NCBI GenBank assembly: GCA_022828595.1
Contig: JAKGHH010000002.1
Location: 81,068,383 to 81,132,382 of the forward strand
DNA length: 64,000 nt
Origin: Nelumbo lutea
Lineage: Eukaryota; Streptophyta; Magnoliopsida; Proteales; Nelumbonaceae
Reading direction: 5' to 3'
Below the pieces are notes generated by a model, which worked only from the letters and a program-made list of their open reading frames with translations, was not told where the DNA came from and made no database searches. The position numbers and the translations under genes were made by a program. Below, in pieces: positions 22,557-34,477 of the stretch (its first letter is position 1; every line of letters begins with the position of its first letter).

Positions 22557-23549
22557 ACTACAGCCCACATTGAATCCTCACTTTGTTTTCTTTCTCTCGT
22601 TGGCTTGTTTCACTTTCGTGTTTCTTCCTTTGTCCTTCGCTTGTTATGTTACTCTTGTTTTTTTTTATTATGGCTCCCCATCAAAAGAAAGGGGAAAAGA
22701 GGATGGATTGTCAAAAGAAAGGGGAAAAGATGACGGATTGTCCTTTCTTTGATTTCGTTAGGGAAGTGAACACAACAGAGCTACTGTTGGAGAGGGAAAC
22801 TACTATAGTAGCCGAATGGGAACGGGGTTTCTGGCCTCCGATACCCGTGTGGAGGGGTGTGGAGGGCATATTTGATCCCATTCAAGGTGCCGAGTTGTTG
22901 TATCTGTCTAGGAATTCAGACCAATCTATGTCTTATAAGTGTTAGGAGACCAAGACAGATAGTTCAAAATCCCCCAATAGCTATACTGCTTGGGTAGGGT
23001 ATATCCTCGAGAATCCCATGTATTGTCAGATACTGCAGAATTCTGGCTTAATTAGGTTCATAAATTGTTATATGGATCTTACCAGTAGGGAGGGAGTGAA
23101 GTACGTGAGCCATTTGTTGGAGCACTGGTGTTGTGGTACCCACACCTTTGTTGGGGCATTTGGGAATTTACCTTCACGATTGAGGATGTGGCTGCCTTGT
23201 TGGCATTATCCATCGGGGGTGCTGTATCTGCCCAACATCTCCAACGTATTGAATCTATTCCTGCTGATTTTAGGGAGCACTGCCACGTGCTCCACCACAA
23301 AATTGCGGTTTACAAGGCCCAGGTAGACCGGACCACTACTCGGGGGAAGATGTCATTGGAGCAGTGGCTGGAATTCTGGTTTGAGTCCCACAGCGAAAGA
23401 GATGTGATGGTGTGGGGTGCAGACAGCCAATGCCATCTTGCCACCTTTACTCTTTATGTTGCCTCCCGGTTCCTTTTTCCTATGCTCCCTGACTACGGCT
23501 TGCGCACAGTTTTGGTTCCACCACTATCCTTAACGCTAGTGGTCATCAG

Positions 23550-25302
23550 TGTTAGATAGTGTATGCCCTTAACTCCAATCAGAATGATGTACATTATGAC
23601 ATTTAATGTAAATGAATAAAGTACATATTTGATTCATGTTATTATGGTGTGTTTCAGTGTAATACCCTTAAACTGGACACATATGAGACTTGTGTTGGGG
23701 TGGCTTGTCTTAGCTGCCAGGGTGAGACATAATGTACCTGTAGTGTGGGTTTTCTTGAAACCCTGAACCAGACCAAAATTTCAGTATTGCCCTAGACCTT
23801 GGAGATTGATGGGCAAAACTGGAATGCTACACCTGACCCCTAGACTCGATTATGATACTGCACTAAGTGTCGGATTGGGCTGTCTTTGATATGCCAATTA
23901 GTGAGATCCTTAGAGGGGGTCAAAACCTAGGTATGTTGGGACAGTCTAAGAATTCATCTGAGTGGGTGATTGTAGTGATAGGATCAACCCCTTTGTCGGG
24001 CAAAGGTAATGATTGGGGTTGCACTCTCTCTGATGGAAACCAAAGCTGTCGGTAGCCGATTTCAATCGTTGAAATTTGTTTATATATAGTGGTTTCAAAA
24101 TGTTGCAAAAAGTTTTAATTCCTGAGATCCATGTGAGTAGAGAGTGCAACACTGTTCCTTGCAGCTGAGGGAAAGGTTCTTTCTTGTCGGACAGTGTTTG
24201 ATTAATCTTGCATCTACCCACAGTCCTTGGGTTTTTATAAGGTGGCTTGACCTAGGGACCACTTAGTGTAAGTGTTGGGCCCATTAAGAGCCCATGGTGA
24301 TGGGCTCAGGGGTTCATTGTTTTCTATAGTGAATTCGGCCAGGCGTTGTAATAGATGCTGGGCTGAACCCATGTGGCTGATGTGTAGATCAATGTTTGGG
24401 TCTCACGCCATACAAGGAAATCCAAATGGGCAGCAGTTTGGAAGGTTAGTGAGCACATGGACTTAATGGGCCTAAATCCCAAATCGAGCTGGTTTAATTT
24501 GATTAATAAAAGATGGGCGGTTCTGGGATTTGGATAAACAAATAGGATAGGGAGTTATCCCTATCCACTCAGAGTCCAGATCCAAATAATGATTTGGATT
24601 AGGAAACTCCTAATTAGATTAGGAGGGTTGATCTTAATCTGCAGATAAGATAAGTGTTTATCCTTATCTCTTAAAGAGAGTCTAGATCCAAATATAGATT
24701 TGGATTAGAAAACTCCTAATGAGATTAGGAGCTGCTCTCTTTAAGGCTATAAAAGAGGAGGGCGGCGAACCTCCATTAACTCAATCTGATCTCATATACA
24801 AGAGAGAAAGAAAGCAACAGTAAGACTGTGCCATTTTCTGCTCTTGTCTTCTCCTCCTACTGCCGCCATTGCTAGTTTGTTCTGCACCTGTAGGAGCGAT
24901 GAAGAAAAGCTCTTGATATCAGTTTTTGGTGAAAAACCGATTTGAAGTCGTGCTCACATACCCTCCACCGAATTCTTGTTGAAGGATTCGGTTCTTGTGA
25001 AGAACCGCCTACTGATTCTACTCCACCCTACGCTGTATCATCTTCAGTGGGAGCAGTCTTTGGCATTTTCCTTGGGCATGAACACCTTCGTTGGGAGTTA
25101 CTGCTACTCCGTATCAGGTATATCCCTCTCCTACATTTTGGTTTCTGATCTAGTCCAGTTTAGGTTCAAGATTGATCTTTGAAAATACAATTTTTTAAAA
25201 CAGGGAATGTGATTCCCATATGGGAGATAAAGAAATTTTTGAAATTTCACCCTACCTACCTGCAGGTTCGGCTATCCATGTGATGGATCTCTCATCCTTT
25301 CA
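23550..25302 (+). mobile_element. S1: solo copia LTR inside the PMD gene
   Basis: Starts TGTTAGATAGTGTATGCCC and ends TCATCCTTTCA (1753 bp), the copia family of this window but the most diverged full copy. No primer site follows. The flanks are ATCAG (23545-23549) and ATTAA (25303-25307), which match if two deamination-type changes are allowed. The PMD sequence resumes directly after it. Confidence 0.85.
24582..24755 (+). promoter_or_regulatory. Promoter of S1 LTR: dyad boxes and TATA box
   Basis: TATAAAAG at 24748-24755 is preceded by CCAAAT/ATTTGG (24582-24597), CTCCTAAT/ATTAGGAG (24607-24625, centre TAG), ATCCAAAT/ATTTGGAT (24686-24705, centre ATAG) and CTCCTAAT/ATTAGGAG (24713-24731, centre GAG). 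The arms match those of other LTR copies while the centres differ. Confidence 0.65.
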
Positions 25303-27820
25303 ATTAATTGCCTTTGACTTCAATGTTCTTGGGGTAGGGCAGATGGATGACATTGTCCAACAAATAGTGGACCCGAGTTGCAAGTGGCGCATTAGTTACA
25401 TTTGTGCACCATTCCTATGGATGTTCATATGCGAGCACCTCAACCTCAGCGTCACACCTCGTCGTCTCTCACCAATGCAGGTTACCGTTGCCATGTTGAG
25501 GGGTGAAGTGGTTGAAGAGAAAGTGTTTGAGGTTTGTTGGGGGAAGCGTTGGCTCTAGGCTGCCAGGCATAAGAGCTTCAAGATGAGTGAGATCAATATG
25601 AGGCTGTCCTCCATCGATGGGATTACATGGAGACTGTATGCTCGGCCTGTTCGTCAGGCTATGTCATTTTGCGACGGCATGCTTGTTCCAAGTGATGGTG
25701 ATCAGTAGTGTGCAGTAGATGTTGATAGTCCTACTGCGGGTGTGGGGTGACTGGTGACGTGGCCTGGTGTGGTGGCGTATCTTAATCGTACCGATGAAGC
25801 ACAATTGGCTGCCTACCGCCTAGACAGAGTGATGCATCAGTTTGGTTATGACAATCTCGGTGGTCAGTTTCTAAGGTGTTCAGCGGAGGACGTGTTCTAG
25901 GTTCGACATCATGACTGTGCCGTTCCTGGTTCTGCGAGGTTCCCTATTGCGGGGTATATGAGGGAGCAACGCTGTAAGTCTCTCCATTTTTCTTACCTTT
26001 GTGTGTTGTTTGGGGGTTTCCAGGAGTTGGTGAGGAAAAATCCTCACCCACATCATGTTTTGTCTCCTCCGGTGGGATATGCTACCAACTGGAGGGGTGT
26101 TTCATCTGCCACTTTATTGCGTTTGCTTGAAAAAGGTAGGGGCAAAGCGCAAGAGGAAGCCACCGGTGTGTGAGGAGGGTGAGAGTAGTTGTCCTCCCGT
26201 TGCAAAAAGGCCAAGATCCGCAAGGGTGTTGTGTTCCTTCCAAACTTTGTTTGCGCTACAGTCGGTTGATTCAGATGTGACCATGTTACAAGCACAGGAA
26301 TGTGGCACTGAGCGTCGACAAGAATCTTCAGCACCACCTCCTGTGGGAGAGACTGAGGTGGTCGCGAAACCAGCGGATTTGACAATTGCGATGCCCTCCC
26401 TAGAAGGTACCATGATTTGTTTTTCGAGCGGGTGGATGAAGAGGAAGGCTTCCACCCGGCAAAAGCGGTGTCCTAGAGACATCGACTCGGTATCTTGATT
26501 TATTGTCTTTGCTCTTTTGTTTTGTTGAAGTATCTGGTGCTTTTGGTGCGAATGACTGAGTCATGTTTGTTTGCTATTTTTGCAGTCTGTGGGGAGCAAT
26601 GATAATCCACAAGCGGCGGAAGTTCCGATGACCTCTCCTAAAGAGGTGAATTTGGTAGACAAACAAACCTTACTGTTTTTTAGATGTTTTGGATGTGGCT
26701 GTGATCATCACAATTTGTGTTGACTAACCTATGTACAGCCTTTCATTTTGAAGCGTGTGGGGTTCGAGGAGGTTTAGCCCAACGTAGAGGTTTCGGGAGT
26801 CCCTAATATGGGTCAGGAGGTAGGCGTATGTTTGTTGTTCTCTATCGGTGTATTGCTTTGATCATGCCCAGGCCTGTTGTGCTGATTGCTTGTGTTTGGC
26901 CTCATCGCAGGCATTGTTTATTGCAAACCTTTCCAGCATACTGGTCACGCCTATCATTAGACGGTTAGTCAAGGAGCTGAGATCATCACAGCCCCCCAGT
27001 TTTGTTTCAAGAGTTGCTGAGGACGTTGAAGGTAGCAATGCCGTTCCTGAAGTTGCGGTAAGGGAGGCGGGCCAGGTGACCGTAGACGCAGATGCGGCGG
27101 TTCATCGTGAAGAGGCATCCACTGCTTCCTCTGTCAAGGCCAAAGTCTTTATAGATGCAGGGGTTAGGTCTCCTGCTGAGCCAGGGACTCCCATTGCGGA
27201 AGTTGGGGCCCCTGAAGACTTGGAAGATCATCCTGGGGATGGGGATGTGGAACCTGAGGTTGTCTTTCCGTTAGAGGAGCTAACGTATGAGGAGGAGTTG
27301 GCTCAAATACGACAAGAGTTGGAGGAGTACTGTGTGACAATCATGACATCCCTCCTCTGCATTACGCAACTGTAGACCCTGTCCAAGTTTAGGGCCGTCG
27401 TAAGGGCGATCAATATACCGTATCTAGTTCGGTGGCAAAATTTGCTTCGACTGCTATACGGTCTGGGTGGCTGCCAGCGGCAAACTTGCATCCAGAAGTC
27501 GTGGTGTCTACTTTAAACACTATCACTACGATAATGGACCATGTGATGAACCACCCAGTGGAAGAGCTTTCGTGGTCAGATTTTACCCACTGACTAGAGG
27601 CCCGCCGATCTTTTTCTGTTATGGGCTTCTTTATCACTCAGATCAAAGAGCGAGTCATCATGCTAGCCCATGCTTTTTGGAAGGCTGGTCTCAAGGTGTT
27701 GCAATTTATTTTATTTCATTCGCTGAAGGATGCGCGCCTTTGTTGGAGGGTTGTCGAGATTAATATTGCGAAGATGACGAAGAAGCTCAAGTCACTGATG
27801 GATGAATTCGCCAGGTAAAC

Positions 27821-28120
27821 TTTTTGAAAGACCTCCGGGACTTCGAAGAATGTAGCCGGGTCTTGGAGACTATTAGTACTATTGTGGTAGGGTCAACTTT
27901 TTTTCGAAAGATTTTCTTAGTGTTGTTTTCCTATATAAGACTCTTATTGCGATGTTCTCTATGATTTTGCTGTACAGAGTTTTATCATACATTAGTGTCA
28001 GCTCATCGTTCTTTACCATAGAAATGTCTGTGCGCCTCCAAATAACTGTCTGTGAGTAAGTTTTGAACATTGTGTAGAGGTTTGGGCGCCCTTAGCGAGG
28101 CATAGTTGGTCAGCATCTGT
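27821..28120. other. Non-coding stretch after the PMD gene
   Basis: No gene is visible. The sequence has T-rich runs and stop codons in all frames; it may include the PMD 3' untranslated part. Confidence 0.4.
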
Positions 28121-28272
28121 TGAAATTTGATCACAAAAAAAGGGGTTCGATTTTAATGGAGATTTGTGATTTCGTAAGGTATAGTGTTTAGGGGAGAACA
28201 TTATTGAAATTTGATCACAAAAAAAGGAGTTCGATTTTAATGGAGATTTGTGATTTCGTAAGGTATAGTGTT
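28121..28272. repeat. 84-bp tandem duplication
   Basis: The block beginning TGAAATTTGATCACAAAA and ending AAGGTATAGTGTT occurs at 28121-28188 and 28205-28272, with a 16-base spacer. The copies differ at about one base, so the duplication is much younger than its surroundings. Confidence 0.9.
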
Positions 28273-29435
28273 AAAGGAAAGCTCAATCATTCACAATTAG
28301 GTGTTTCACGAAATTTCATCGCATTCGTGTACCTCCATGATTGGAATGAAAACATGAACGGGTATTGCCATAAATACAGTCAAGAACTTAATTACAAATT
28401 TCTAGAGAAAGGGACCGATTCACGAAATATACTATATGTATGTTATCATTGAGCCATGCCACCCTGAAAAAATTGAAGACTAAATATCATCGCCCCATAG
28501 GTACTTATTAAAACATATTGGGAGAGCTTTCTGGATTAAAGGCCCAGTGCGATTATTGAGTCCGTGGTGCGATTAATCGCAAATGTCAAATGTTTTTGTG
28601 GACCTTTACCATGAGTGAACACCTCTGTACGTCTTCCGGTGATCATGATTGGCCTCTAGTTATAAAATGTTTAGGAGGATGAAGGAAATCGACTATTGTT
28701 CCGTTTTTTGAAACATTGCTAGGTGTGATAAGGCTACATAATACAAACAACCTTAGCATGAGCGTGGGAAAAGGGAATTGAACCTTTCCCACGGAATGTG
28801 ATAAATGTTGTCGTCCCTAGACGAAATAAGTCTTTGTGTGCGATATGGTTAGGGCTCGGGTATTGAGTCCTTTGTTGCCTTATGTGATGAGTTTTGTCTT
28901 GAATTAGGGATACTATTCGATTTGGCACTTTAGTGAAGTGTCCCTGTTTGTGTCTAAATTGAGCTGAGTGCCTGTTGTTTCTGTAATGCCTTTAGGACTG
29001 TGGAGGGGTGTGGGTGCCTGCAGGTGTTGGACGCTTTTGAAGAGGAATAAGTTGCTGGCGCCCTACTGAAATTGGAGGATGTTTTAGAGACTTATTAGAA
29101 ATTGTTAGAAGTAGCCTTGATCTAGTGCTTTAAAATCAAGTGCTTGGTAGACTTTATCGTAATCAGGTGTTAAATGGGTATGGTGAAATCCCTTTGCAGG
29201 TCGTTATGAAGAAAAAGAAAAAAAATACAACAAACAGTGCTTTTCTGATATATGATGTATTGCCAGGCGTGAATAGTATATCTCAAGTGACTTTGTACGA
29301 TGATATTGTTGTTTTGTTATTTGCGTAAGGAATAGTTTTTGTTGCGCCTGGAGGTGGCATGGCCCTACATGGGCGATATAATCACGAGTTCATGAGCTAG
29401 ACTCAAAGCTTTTGTATTTGTACGCCTGATGGGAG
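28273..29435. other. Non-coding part of element T
   Basis: I see no gene, RNA or clear repeat here. Short open frames such as that near 28204-28452 have no recognisable motif. Confidence 0.4.
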
Positions 29436-29459
29436 TCATTGATGATACTGATGAAGCCA

Positions 29460-29965
29460 CCCCCCAGGAGTTGCCTGGGGTTGTGAGGTGATATGGGTGC
29501 ACCTGAGGTTGCTAGGGGTTCTTCCTGAGGTTATTGGGGAATTTGAGTGCAAGCATGGGGTTGCCGGGGGATTTAAGTGCAAGCCTGGGGTTGCCAAGTG
29601 ATATAAGCGTGCTTGGCATTGCCAGGGCCTTCGCAGGGTTACCGGGGAATCTGAGTGTGCCTGGGGTTGCCAGGGAATATGAGCGCACCTGGGGTTGCCG
29701 GGGAATTTGAGTGTGCCTGGGGTTGCCAAGTAATATGAGTGTGCATGGGGTTGCTAGGGCCTTCCTGGGGTTGCTGAGGAATCTGAGTGTGCTTTTTCTA
29801 GGGCCTTCTTAGGGTTGCTAGCGAATATGAGCACGCCTAGGGTTGCCGGGGAAATTCAATGCAATCTTGGTTTGTTAGAAGGTAAGAGTGCACCTGGGAT
29901 TGCCAAAGCCTTCCTGGTGTTGCCGAGGAGATTGCAATCTTGGGTTGCCAAGAGATAAGAATGTA
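29460..29965. repeat. Minisatellite, about 28 bp unit
   Basis: About 18 degenerate units built on CCTGGGGTTGCCGGGGAAT followed by WTGAGTGTG. The full unit is 28 bp; some units are a 21-bp short form ending CAGGGCCTTC. The unit length is not a multiple of three, so open frames across it are not coding. Confidence 0.9.
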
Positions 29966-30252
29966 GATAGAAAGCATATCTAAAAGCTAGTACACAACAT
30001 GAATTTGTCACATCATCAATATATGGATACACCAAGACTTTATCACAAACAAAACTATGAAAGAAACTTTATCGCAGAATGCCAACTGTTTATATATGTA
30101 CTAGGAATTCATCACATTTATTGATAAGTAAATTTCAATTACATGAGAAAGCAGAGACATTGAGACAATGCTCTTGATACATTTACTTCTTGAGTAAGTA
30201 CATGCAATAATGAAATTACACAAGTAAAGTGTTACTCAAAGTACAGTTTCAA

Positions 30253-30580
30253 CTAGTAGCCATTGATCATTTCAACCTGTTCCCCTATATCTATAGTCTT
30301 TAATACAAAATAGCCAGATGCATGGGCCTCTTTGGTCATATACGGCCCTTTCCATGTTGGGGCAAATTTTCCACTGGTCTTGCATTGTCTAACATTTATC
30401 GCCATCTTGAGTACCTTGTCTCCTTCTTTGAAGTTCCTATGTCTCAATAGTTTGTTGAAATTTGTAGGTAGGGCTTGTTTGTATTTGGTTTGTCTACAAG
30501 GCCCTATCTCTAACTTCATCTATGGCTTCTAGCTTATCTGCGAGTAAGTGATTCAAATCTTTAGGTCTGACCTTCTTCCC
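30253..30580 (-). pseudogene. Ty3/gypsy integrase C-terminus (element T)
   Basis: On the minus strand from 30580 one frame reads KLEAIDEVRDRAL up to a stop near 30492; an overlapping frame continues with KYKQALPTNFNKL, FKEGDKVLKM and FAPTWKGPYMT to 30253. This is the typical gypsy integrase tail (EVRDRAL...YNKRV...F(K/Q)EGDLVL...GKLGPTWEGPY). It binds DNA during integration in intact elements. A frameshift and stop break it, and copia element V cuts it at 30580. No chromodomain is visible, which fits Athila/Tat rather than chromovirus. Confidence 0.75.
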
Positions 30581-31059
30581 TGTTAGACAGTTTTGTATGC
30601 CCTTAGCTCCAATCAGTTTTGATGTACTTTTGATATTTAGTGTAAATAAATAAAGTGCATGTTTGATTCATGTTGTGTGGTATGCTTCTGTGTAAGACCC
30701 TAAAATTGGACACTTAATGAGACTCGTGCTAGTTTTAAATGTTCACAACCGTTCGATAAATCTGGGGAGATTTATCCTGCCAAGATTGACACTGGTGTGC
30801 TACCAAGTGTTGGGGTGGCTTGTCTCAGTCGCCAGGGAGAGACCCAAGGCACACGTAGTGTAGGATTACTTGAACCCTTGAACCGAACTAGATTTCCAAT
30901 GTTTCCCGGGACCTTGGAGACTGATGGGCAAAACTGGAAAGTTACACCTGACCCCTAGACCAGATTATGGTACTACACTAAGTGTCAGATTGGGCTGTCT
31001 TTGATTTGCCAATCAGTGAGATCCTTAGCGGGGGTCAAAACCTAGGCATGTTGGGACAG

Positions 31060-34000
31060 TGTAAGCTATAAATATATAACCCTAGCAAGTGCACTAGTTA
31101 TCAAGTAGTATAATAATATCGTTCCCACGGAGATTTAACAAAATAAGTATTAAAATCATAGTTTTCCCTAACTATTTGGGCAATCGAAATTTAGGATTGA
31201 GCAAGAACTACTGAAAATAAAATTGGAACAAAGAAAATAAAAACAATGGTGATCATTAATCGAATATGCAAATGATGCAATCGCTAGGACTTTTGGTCCA
31301 CCTAACCAATGTGATGAATATTGATGGGTCTGATTATCCAAGACAAATTGTCATTCCCATAAGCTGAGATTTTTCCAAATTTATTTAATATTATCTCTCA
31401 AGATATACTAAACCTACACCCATCAGGTAACCCTTCGATCTCTCGAGTAGAGCTCTCAAGATGGAAGTGCATTAAGTCCAAGAAAACCATTAAATTCAGA
31501 TGAATCTGAAGGGATAGGAAATCCACCATATGGACGCCCAAGATTGCGGAATAAAGGAGGCGAATTTCAAAAATTTTTCTTTCCCTTCAACTGGGAATCG
31601 AATTCCCTATTTAGAAAATCATATTTTCAAGGATCATTCTTGAACCATAAACTGAACTAGATCTGAACCAAAAGGAGGAGAGAGAGATAATACCTGATAC
31701 AGAGAAATAATGTCTCTCAACAGAGGTGTTCACGCCCAAGGTAGAAACCAAAATCTGCTCCCACTGAAGATGGCGCAGTGCAGGGTGGAGCAGAATCAGC
31801 AGTGTCCTTCCTAAGAACTTGATTCTTCCCAAGAATCACCTGGGCGGCTAGTGAATACAACTCCTACCAATCTTTTTTCCAAAAGATTGGAATCCCAAGC
31901 AATGGAGATCGAACTGCTATAGGCGGCGGCTGCAGGAAGGAGGCGGCTAGAGAGTATTTGCAGGGTGCTGAATTCTCTCTTCTGTGATCTCAGCTCTAAA
32001 GACAAGACTGTTGCTGGTGAGTCTCTTGGATATCTAAAGGTTGCCGCCCCCTCTTCCTTTTATAGACTTAAAGGGATCAGCTCCTAATCCCATTAGGAGT
32101 TGCTAACCCAAATCATATCTGGATTAGAAGTCCCTTTAAGATAAGGGATAATCCTTATCTTATCTGCAGATTAGATTAGCCAGTTCCTAATCTAATTAGG
32201 AAGTTTCCAAATCTAAATCTCATTTAGATCTTGGACTCTCTGAGTGGATAGGGTGTGGGCCCAACCCTATAAGCTGATCTTATCTCAGAATTCACCCCTT
32301 AAAGACTAATCAAATTAGCCCAGTTCGAAATGGGCTTAAGGCCCATTTAGGGTTATGTATTCATTAAGCCTTCCAAACTGCTACCCAGTTGGGCTTCCTT
32401 GTATGGCGTGGGACCCAAACATTGATCTACACATCAGCCACATGGGTTCAGCCCAGCCTTTGTTACAAGGCCTGGCCGAATACACTGTTATGGATAGTGC
32501 ACCCCCTAAAACCCATCAGATGGGCTCTATGGGCCCAACACTTACCCTAAGTGGTCCCTGGGCCAAGCCACCTTGCAACACCCAGGGACTGTGGGCAGAT
32601 GCAAGATTAGCCCATCAGGTATTATCCTCAATGCCCTTACACTTAACCTCTAAGCCCATAATGATCATACACTACCCGACAAGAGAGGACTTCTCCCTCG
32701 GCTGCAAGGAACAGTGTTGCACTCTCTCAAGTATGGATCCTGGGAATTAAAACCTTTTGCAAACATTTCGAAAGCATAATATATATACTCTTATATCTCA
32801 TATAAAATATATTTTGCAAAATAAATCTCAACGATTGAAATCGGCTGCCGGCAGTCTTGGTTTCCATCAGTGAGAGTGCACCCCCGATCATTACCTTTGC
32901 CCGACAAAGGGGCTGATCCTGTCACTATGATCACCCACTCAGATGAATTTTCAGACTGTCCCAACATACCTAGGTTTTGACCCCCGCTAAGGATCTCACT
33001 GATTGGTATAACAAAGACAACCCAATCCGACACCTAGCGCAGTATCATAATCGAGTCTAGGGGTCAGGTGTAACTTTCCTGTTTTGCCCATCAATCTCCA
33101 AGGTCCAGGGCAATACTGGAAATCTGGTCCAGTTCAAAGATTCAATTAATCCCACACTGTATGTGCCTAGGGTCTCACCCCGGTAGCTGAGACAAGCTAC
33201 CCCAACCGACTTGGTGGCACCACAGTGTCAGCCTTGTCAGGATAGGTCTCCCCAGACTGACCCACTGACTGTGAACATTCTAAACTAACACGAGTCTCAT
33301 TAAGTGTCCAGTTTAAGGGTATTACACAGAAACATACAAAGGGAACATGAATCAAATATGCACTTTTATTCATTTACAATAAACTCATAAAGTACATCAA
33401 TTTGATTGAAGCTAAGGGCATACAAAACTGTCTAACAGAATCATGTATATATATCTCTATATACCATTCAATTCACACTATTAATTATTCTGTCAATTAT
33501 GTGAATTCCTTTCTCAATTCATTCACATAACCCAAATCAATTAAGAAGTGGCTAAGCTCTTAATTGCAGTAAGCATAATAATTCATAGACTATATGGAAA
33601 TCACGATCTTGGATAAATCAAGAAGATAAAAATATATTCATTAACATGGTTAGGTTTTCCATATCCCTAGCAATAAAACAAACCAGTTCATGATGGAAGA
33701 ATTAAAGCAAACAAAGGGGAAGAAAGAACTCTTGAATTCGCCCATGGTGCTGAGATCTCCTCTTCTTGCCGCCACCTTCTTCTTGAAGTTTCTTGAACCT
33801 TTCTTGAACCCTTCTTGACTGATTGCTCCTTGCTTCTTGATTCAAATCAGGAAGTGAGTGATTGAGTGATGCCCTTAGCTGGTCCACCCCCTCCTTTATA
33901 TAGATTGAAGGGGAGGAGGGTGGTTTCCTACTTCCTCTTGAAGTTTATCTTACAAGAATGGAAAAGTCCTATCCTAATTCTAATCTTATCTCTTTATCTA

Positions 34001-34477
34001 ATGAACTCAATCCCTTTATCTCTCTAAGATTACATCAAGAATTTAGATCTGGAAGGATTTTTCTTAGATTCTTGTTCTTAGATTCGTAATGGACCTCCTC
34101 TGCAAATTGGGCTTTATCCAGGCTTTTCTACGAGTTGGGCTTCAACTACGGATTGGGCCTTCTTACAAAATTGCCCCGACTTCAGGCCCGGATTTGACTT
34201 AGATGTAGGCCGAATCAGTAAAATCCCAAAATATGAAAAGCTTTTTCTCTTATCTTTCCAGTGGATCTTGAATCAGCCCATTTAGAGTTTGGAGACGCGA
34301 GTTAGACCCAGATAACTGAACAATGTCAAAACTGTGAAAAATCATCCGATTTGTCTTTCTTTGCTCTTGATGCCTTCTTTCATGCCCTGAACAGAAATAT
34401 GAGTCCAATTAGGTGCTAATTCAGTATAAAAGATAGAGTAATTGGGGATAAAAATATGATAAATTCTCCTCTCATTA
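31060..34477 (-). mobile_element. Solo gypsy LTR (G3 family) inside V LTR, split by S2
   Basis: Pieces 31060-31506 and 33443-34477 (about 1.48 kb) match the G3 LTR from ...CTAGCAAGTGCACTAG to GGGGATAAAAATATGAT. Ends are TGTAAGCTAT and CTCATTA, both decayed from TGATAGC and CTCATCA. Flanks are GACAG (31055-31059) and GATAG (34478-34482). Confidence 0.85.
31507..33437 (-). mobile_element. S2: solo copia LTR
   Basis: 1931 bp with ends TGAAGGGATAGG and ACTGTCTAACA and a perfect target duplication GAATC (31502-31506, 33438-33442). There is no internal domain. The dyad box arms at 32184-32202 are TTCCTAAT/ATTAGGAA, a compensated change from CTCCTAAT/ATTAGGAG of other copies. A reading frame of 131 codons at 32355-32750, antisense to the LTR, recurs shortened in W, X and Y. 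Confidence 0.95.

Larger units (their letters stand above)
22670..27820 (+). pseudogene. Plant mobile domain (MAIN-like) gene, multi-exon, broken
   Basis: The start MAPHQKKGEKRMDC aligns with the minus-strand copy. The N-terminus holds a 10-residue tandem repeat (QKKGEKRMDC, QKKGEKMTDC). The PMD follows: GFWPPIPVW, HWCCGTHTFVGAFG, a one-base frameshift near 23162, then FTIEDVAALLALSIGG and the WLEFWF segment up to 23549. Solo LTR S1 interrupts it. After S1 a related frame continues (25303-25557, RISYICAPFLWMFICEHLNL) to a stop. Likely introns with GT...AG ends are 25973-26020, about 26491-26585 and about 26821-26909. An NLS-like basic cluster (KRKRKPP ... KRPR) lies at about 26130-26215, and an acidic tail ending in a possible coiled coil (YEEELAQIRQELEEY) at 26848-27375. 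PMD proteins are nuclear factors or transposon proteins; no catalytic role can be read here. Confidence 0.65.
22541..30580 (-). mobile_element. T: probable Ty3/gypsy element with an antisense PMD gene
   Basis: A gypsy integrase C-terminus on the minus strand (30253-30580) lies upstream, in element sense, of a PMD gene on the opposite strand (22670-27820), with non-coding repeats between. As I recall, plant Ty3/gypsy elements of the Tat lineage can carry extra antisense genes between pol and the 3' LTR, some with a plant mobile domain; the layout fits. The rest of pol lies beyond the insertion of V and is not in the window, and the 3' LTR is not resolved, so this is an inference from layout. 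Confidence 0.5.

Noticed and set aside
29436..29729. 97-codon proline-rich frame
   Set aside because: It is the minisatellite read on the minus strand; the unit length of 28 breaks the frame regularly.
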